DNA of 64,000 nt, taken from the NCBI RefSeq assembly GCF_042611095.1, contig NZ_JBHFPV010000001.1, positions 1,116,001-1,180,000 of the forward strand. The letters are read 5' to 3'. The stretch is from Meishania litoralis. Its GTDB lineage: Bacteria > Bacteroidota > Bacteroidia > Flavobacteriales > Flavobacteriaceae. The notes beneath the pieces are model-generated. The model was given only the letters and a program-made list of their open reading frames with translations, was not told the origin of the DNA and ran no database searches. Shown in pieces: positions 63,113-64,000 of this stretch (position 1 is the stretch's first letter; the number at the start of each line of letters is the position of its first letter). A program made the translations under genes and the position numbers.

Positions 63113-64000
63113 ATGTGTTCTGTTCTTAAGAAGCCCCTATTACAAGTTTTGATGGTATTATTTTTCATGACCTCCTGTTCCAAGGATGGGGAAAACAATA
63201 CTGACAATTTTCAGGAAATACCAGCGGACGAGTCCGCAAAACTCGCCGCACTAAAACTCTACAACGACTACTACCTAGTTGCTACCACTACTAACGATGA
63301 TACTGAGTGGACAGGAGATGAGCCTTCTTGCGACCCCGGAAATATTCCTCAAGGCGTGAAGGATAAAATACTTATGCGGCTTATGTACTTCAGAAAGGCT
63401 TCTGGGTTACATAATGAAATTATCGAGAATTTGACGAAAAGTGAAAAAGCACAACAAGCCGCACTTATGATGTACGCGAATAATCAATTGGAGCATTTTC
63501 CACCTGAAAGTTGGAAATGTTACTCCGCCCATGGCAAGGACGGTGCGGGCAATTCGCTACTTGCCATGTCAAAGAATGCCGAGGCGATAGACACCTATAT
63601 ACGTGACCAAGGTTCGGCCAATGGCCCGGTCGGACACAGAAGATGGCTTCTATGGCCAAGACTTCAAGAAATTGGGCTCGGCAATACCGAAGCTTCCAAT
63701 GCCATTTGGGTGTTGGGCAACCCAGGTAGCCCTCCGACCGATGCCCCCGATTTTATCGCTTGGCCCCCAGAAGGCTATGTGCCGAACAGGTTGGTCTACC
63801 CACGATGGTCTTTTTCGATCCAAGACGCAGACTTTACCGAAACACAGATAAGCATGAAAGACTCCAAGGGCAATTCAGTTCAATTATCAGTCGAGGAGCT
63901 GGACAATGCCTATGGCGACAGAACCATAGTCTGGGTTCCTGAAGGGGTAAATACCAATTCCGCCAAAGACGAATTGTACCAGGTTACCCTCGAAAACGTA
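63113..64000 (+). CDS. CAP-domain (SCP-like) lipoprotein, 3' truncated by the window end
   Basis: The frame is open from the ATG at 63113 to the last base (296 codons, no stop). A lipoprotein signal (MVLFFMTSC, Cys22) is followed by a CAP-type domain (about 75-195): LMYFRKASGLHNEI, QQAALMMYANNQLEHFPPE, WKCYSAHGKDGAGNSLL and GSANGPVGHRRWLLWPRLQ with a late IGLGNT. The His residues in EHFPPE and VGHRRW are candidate active-site or metal ligands of the bacterial/planctomycete CAP subfamily. A beta-rich region follows and continues beyond the window. Function unknown. Confidence 0.75.
   Translation, partial: MCSVLKKPLLQVLMVLFFMTSCSKDGENNTDNFQEIPADESAKLAALKLYNDYYLVATTTNDDTEWTGDEPSCDPGNIPQGVKDKILMRLMYFRKASGLHNEIIENLTKSEKAQQAALMMYANNQLEHFPPESWKCYSAHGKDGAGNSLLAMSKNAEAIDTYIRDQGSANGPVGHRRWLLWPRLQEIGLGNTEASNAIWVLGNPGSPPTDAPDFIAWPPEGYVPNRLVYPRWSFSIQDADFTETQISMKDSKGNSVQLSVEELDNAYGDRTIVWVPEGVNTNSAKDELYQVTLENV

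Noticed and set aside
1..64000. CRISPR array, tRNA/rRNA, insertion sequence or prophage
   Set aside because: I looked through every intergenic stretch and saw no spaced direct repeats of CRISPR length, no cloverleaf-like segment, no transposase or integrase and no phage genes.

Overview
The window is a chromosomal segment of a marine-type Flavobacteriaceae (Bacteroidota). The evidence is a SusC/SusD pair, many TonB-dependent receptors with carboxypeptidase-like N-terminal domains, promoters of the TAnnTTTG type, DUF3570/DUF3078/DUF5777/DUF6503 families, no Shine-Dalgarno sequences, and moderate GC. A Zobellia/Maribacter/Arenibacter-like genus is a guess. I see no rRNA, tRNA, CRISPR array, prophage or insertion sequence.

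Layout. 1-645: 3' end of a DUF3570 barrel gene. 674-4523: metal homeostasis, with a DtxR/MntR-type regulator and ZIP transporter transcribed divergently from a TonB receptor over a perfect operator-like palindrome. 4591-17906: a polysaccharide utilisation locus with a GntR/sugar-binding regulator, SusC, SusD, a 13-repeat VCBS/ASPIC lipoprotein, a GH36-like glycosidase and an S1 sulfatase, suggesting a sulfated, possibly galactose-containing, algal glycan. 18048-21479: a seven-haem cytochrome convergent with a Tat-exported FAD amine oxidase/cytochrome c pair. 21574-23664: polyprenyl synthase, ECF sigma factor and a small membrane protein. 23753-31331: TetR-TolC-adaptor-RND efflux operon carrying two four-helix-bundle (S23-like) genes. 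31480-38671: housekeeping genes (aspS, ClC channel, cold-shock protein, tadA, dxs). 38673-43774: outer-membrane proteins and a five-gene minus-strand cluster (YxFxxD-repeat lipoprotein, mono-haem lipoprotein, OB-fold protein, YceI, DUF5777 barrel) divergent from a membrane-bound LytTR regulator. 46447-47799: dGTPase.

47992-62209 is the most interesting part. It looks like a phosphate-acquisition island: TonB receptor plus beta-helix lipoprotein, a lone carboxypeptidase-like domain protein, an OprO/P-type porin, two PiT-PhoU fusion transporters, and a Na+/phosphate symporter between them. Reading the promoters by hand, I find arrays of a 7-bp element (near TTAACAT) repeated at exactly 11 bp, the geometry of the E. 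coli Pho box. They precede the TonB receptor (six units), the lone domain protein (five), the porin (three), the second PiT gene (two clear units plus one weak) and the Na/Pi gene (four). In the first four cases the array keeps a fixed 17-bp (or 17+11-bp) distance to the TTTG of a -7 element. This ties the otherwise unassigned TonB receptor, beta-helix lipoprotein and small protein to phosphate starvation.

The window ends inside a CAP-domain lipoprotein gene. Functional statements rest on motifs and family resemblance read by eye; no database search was run.
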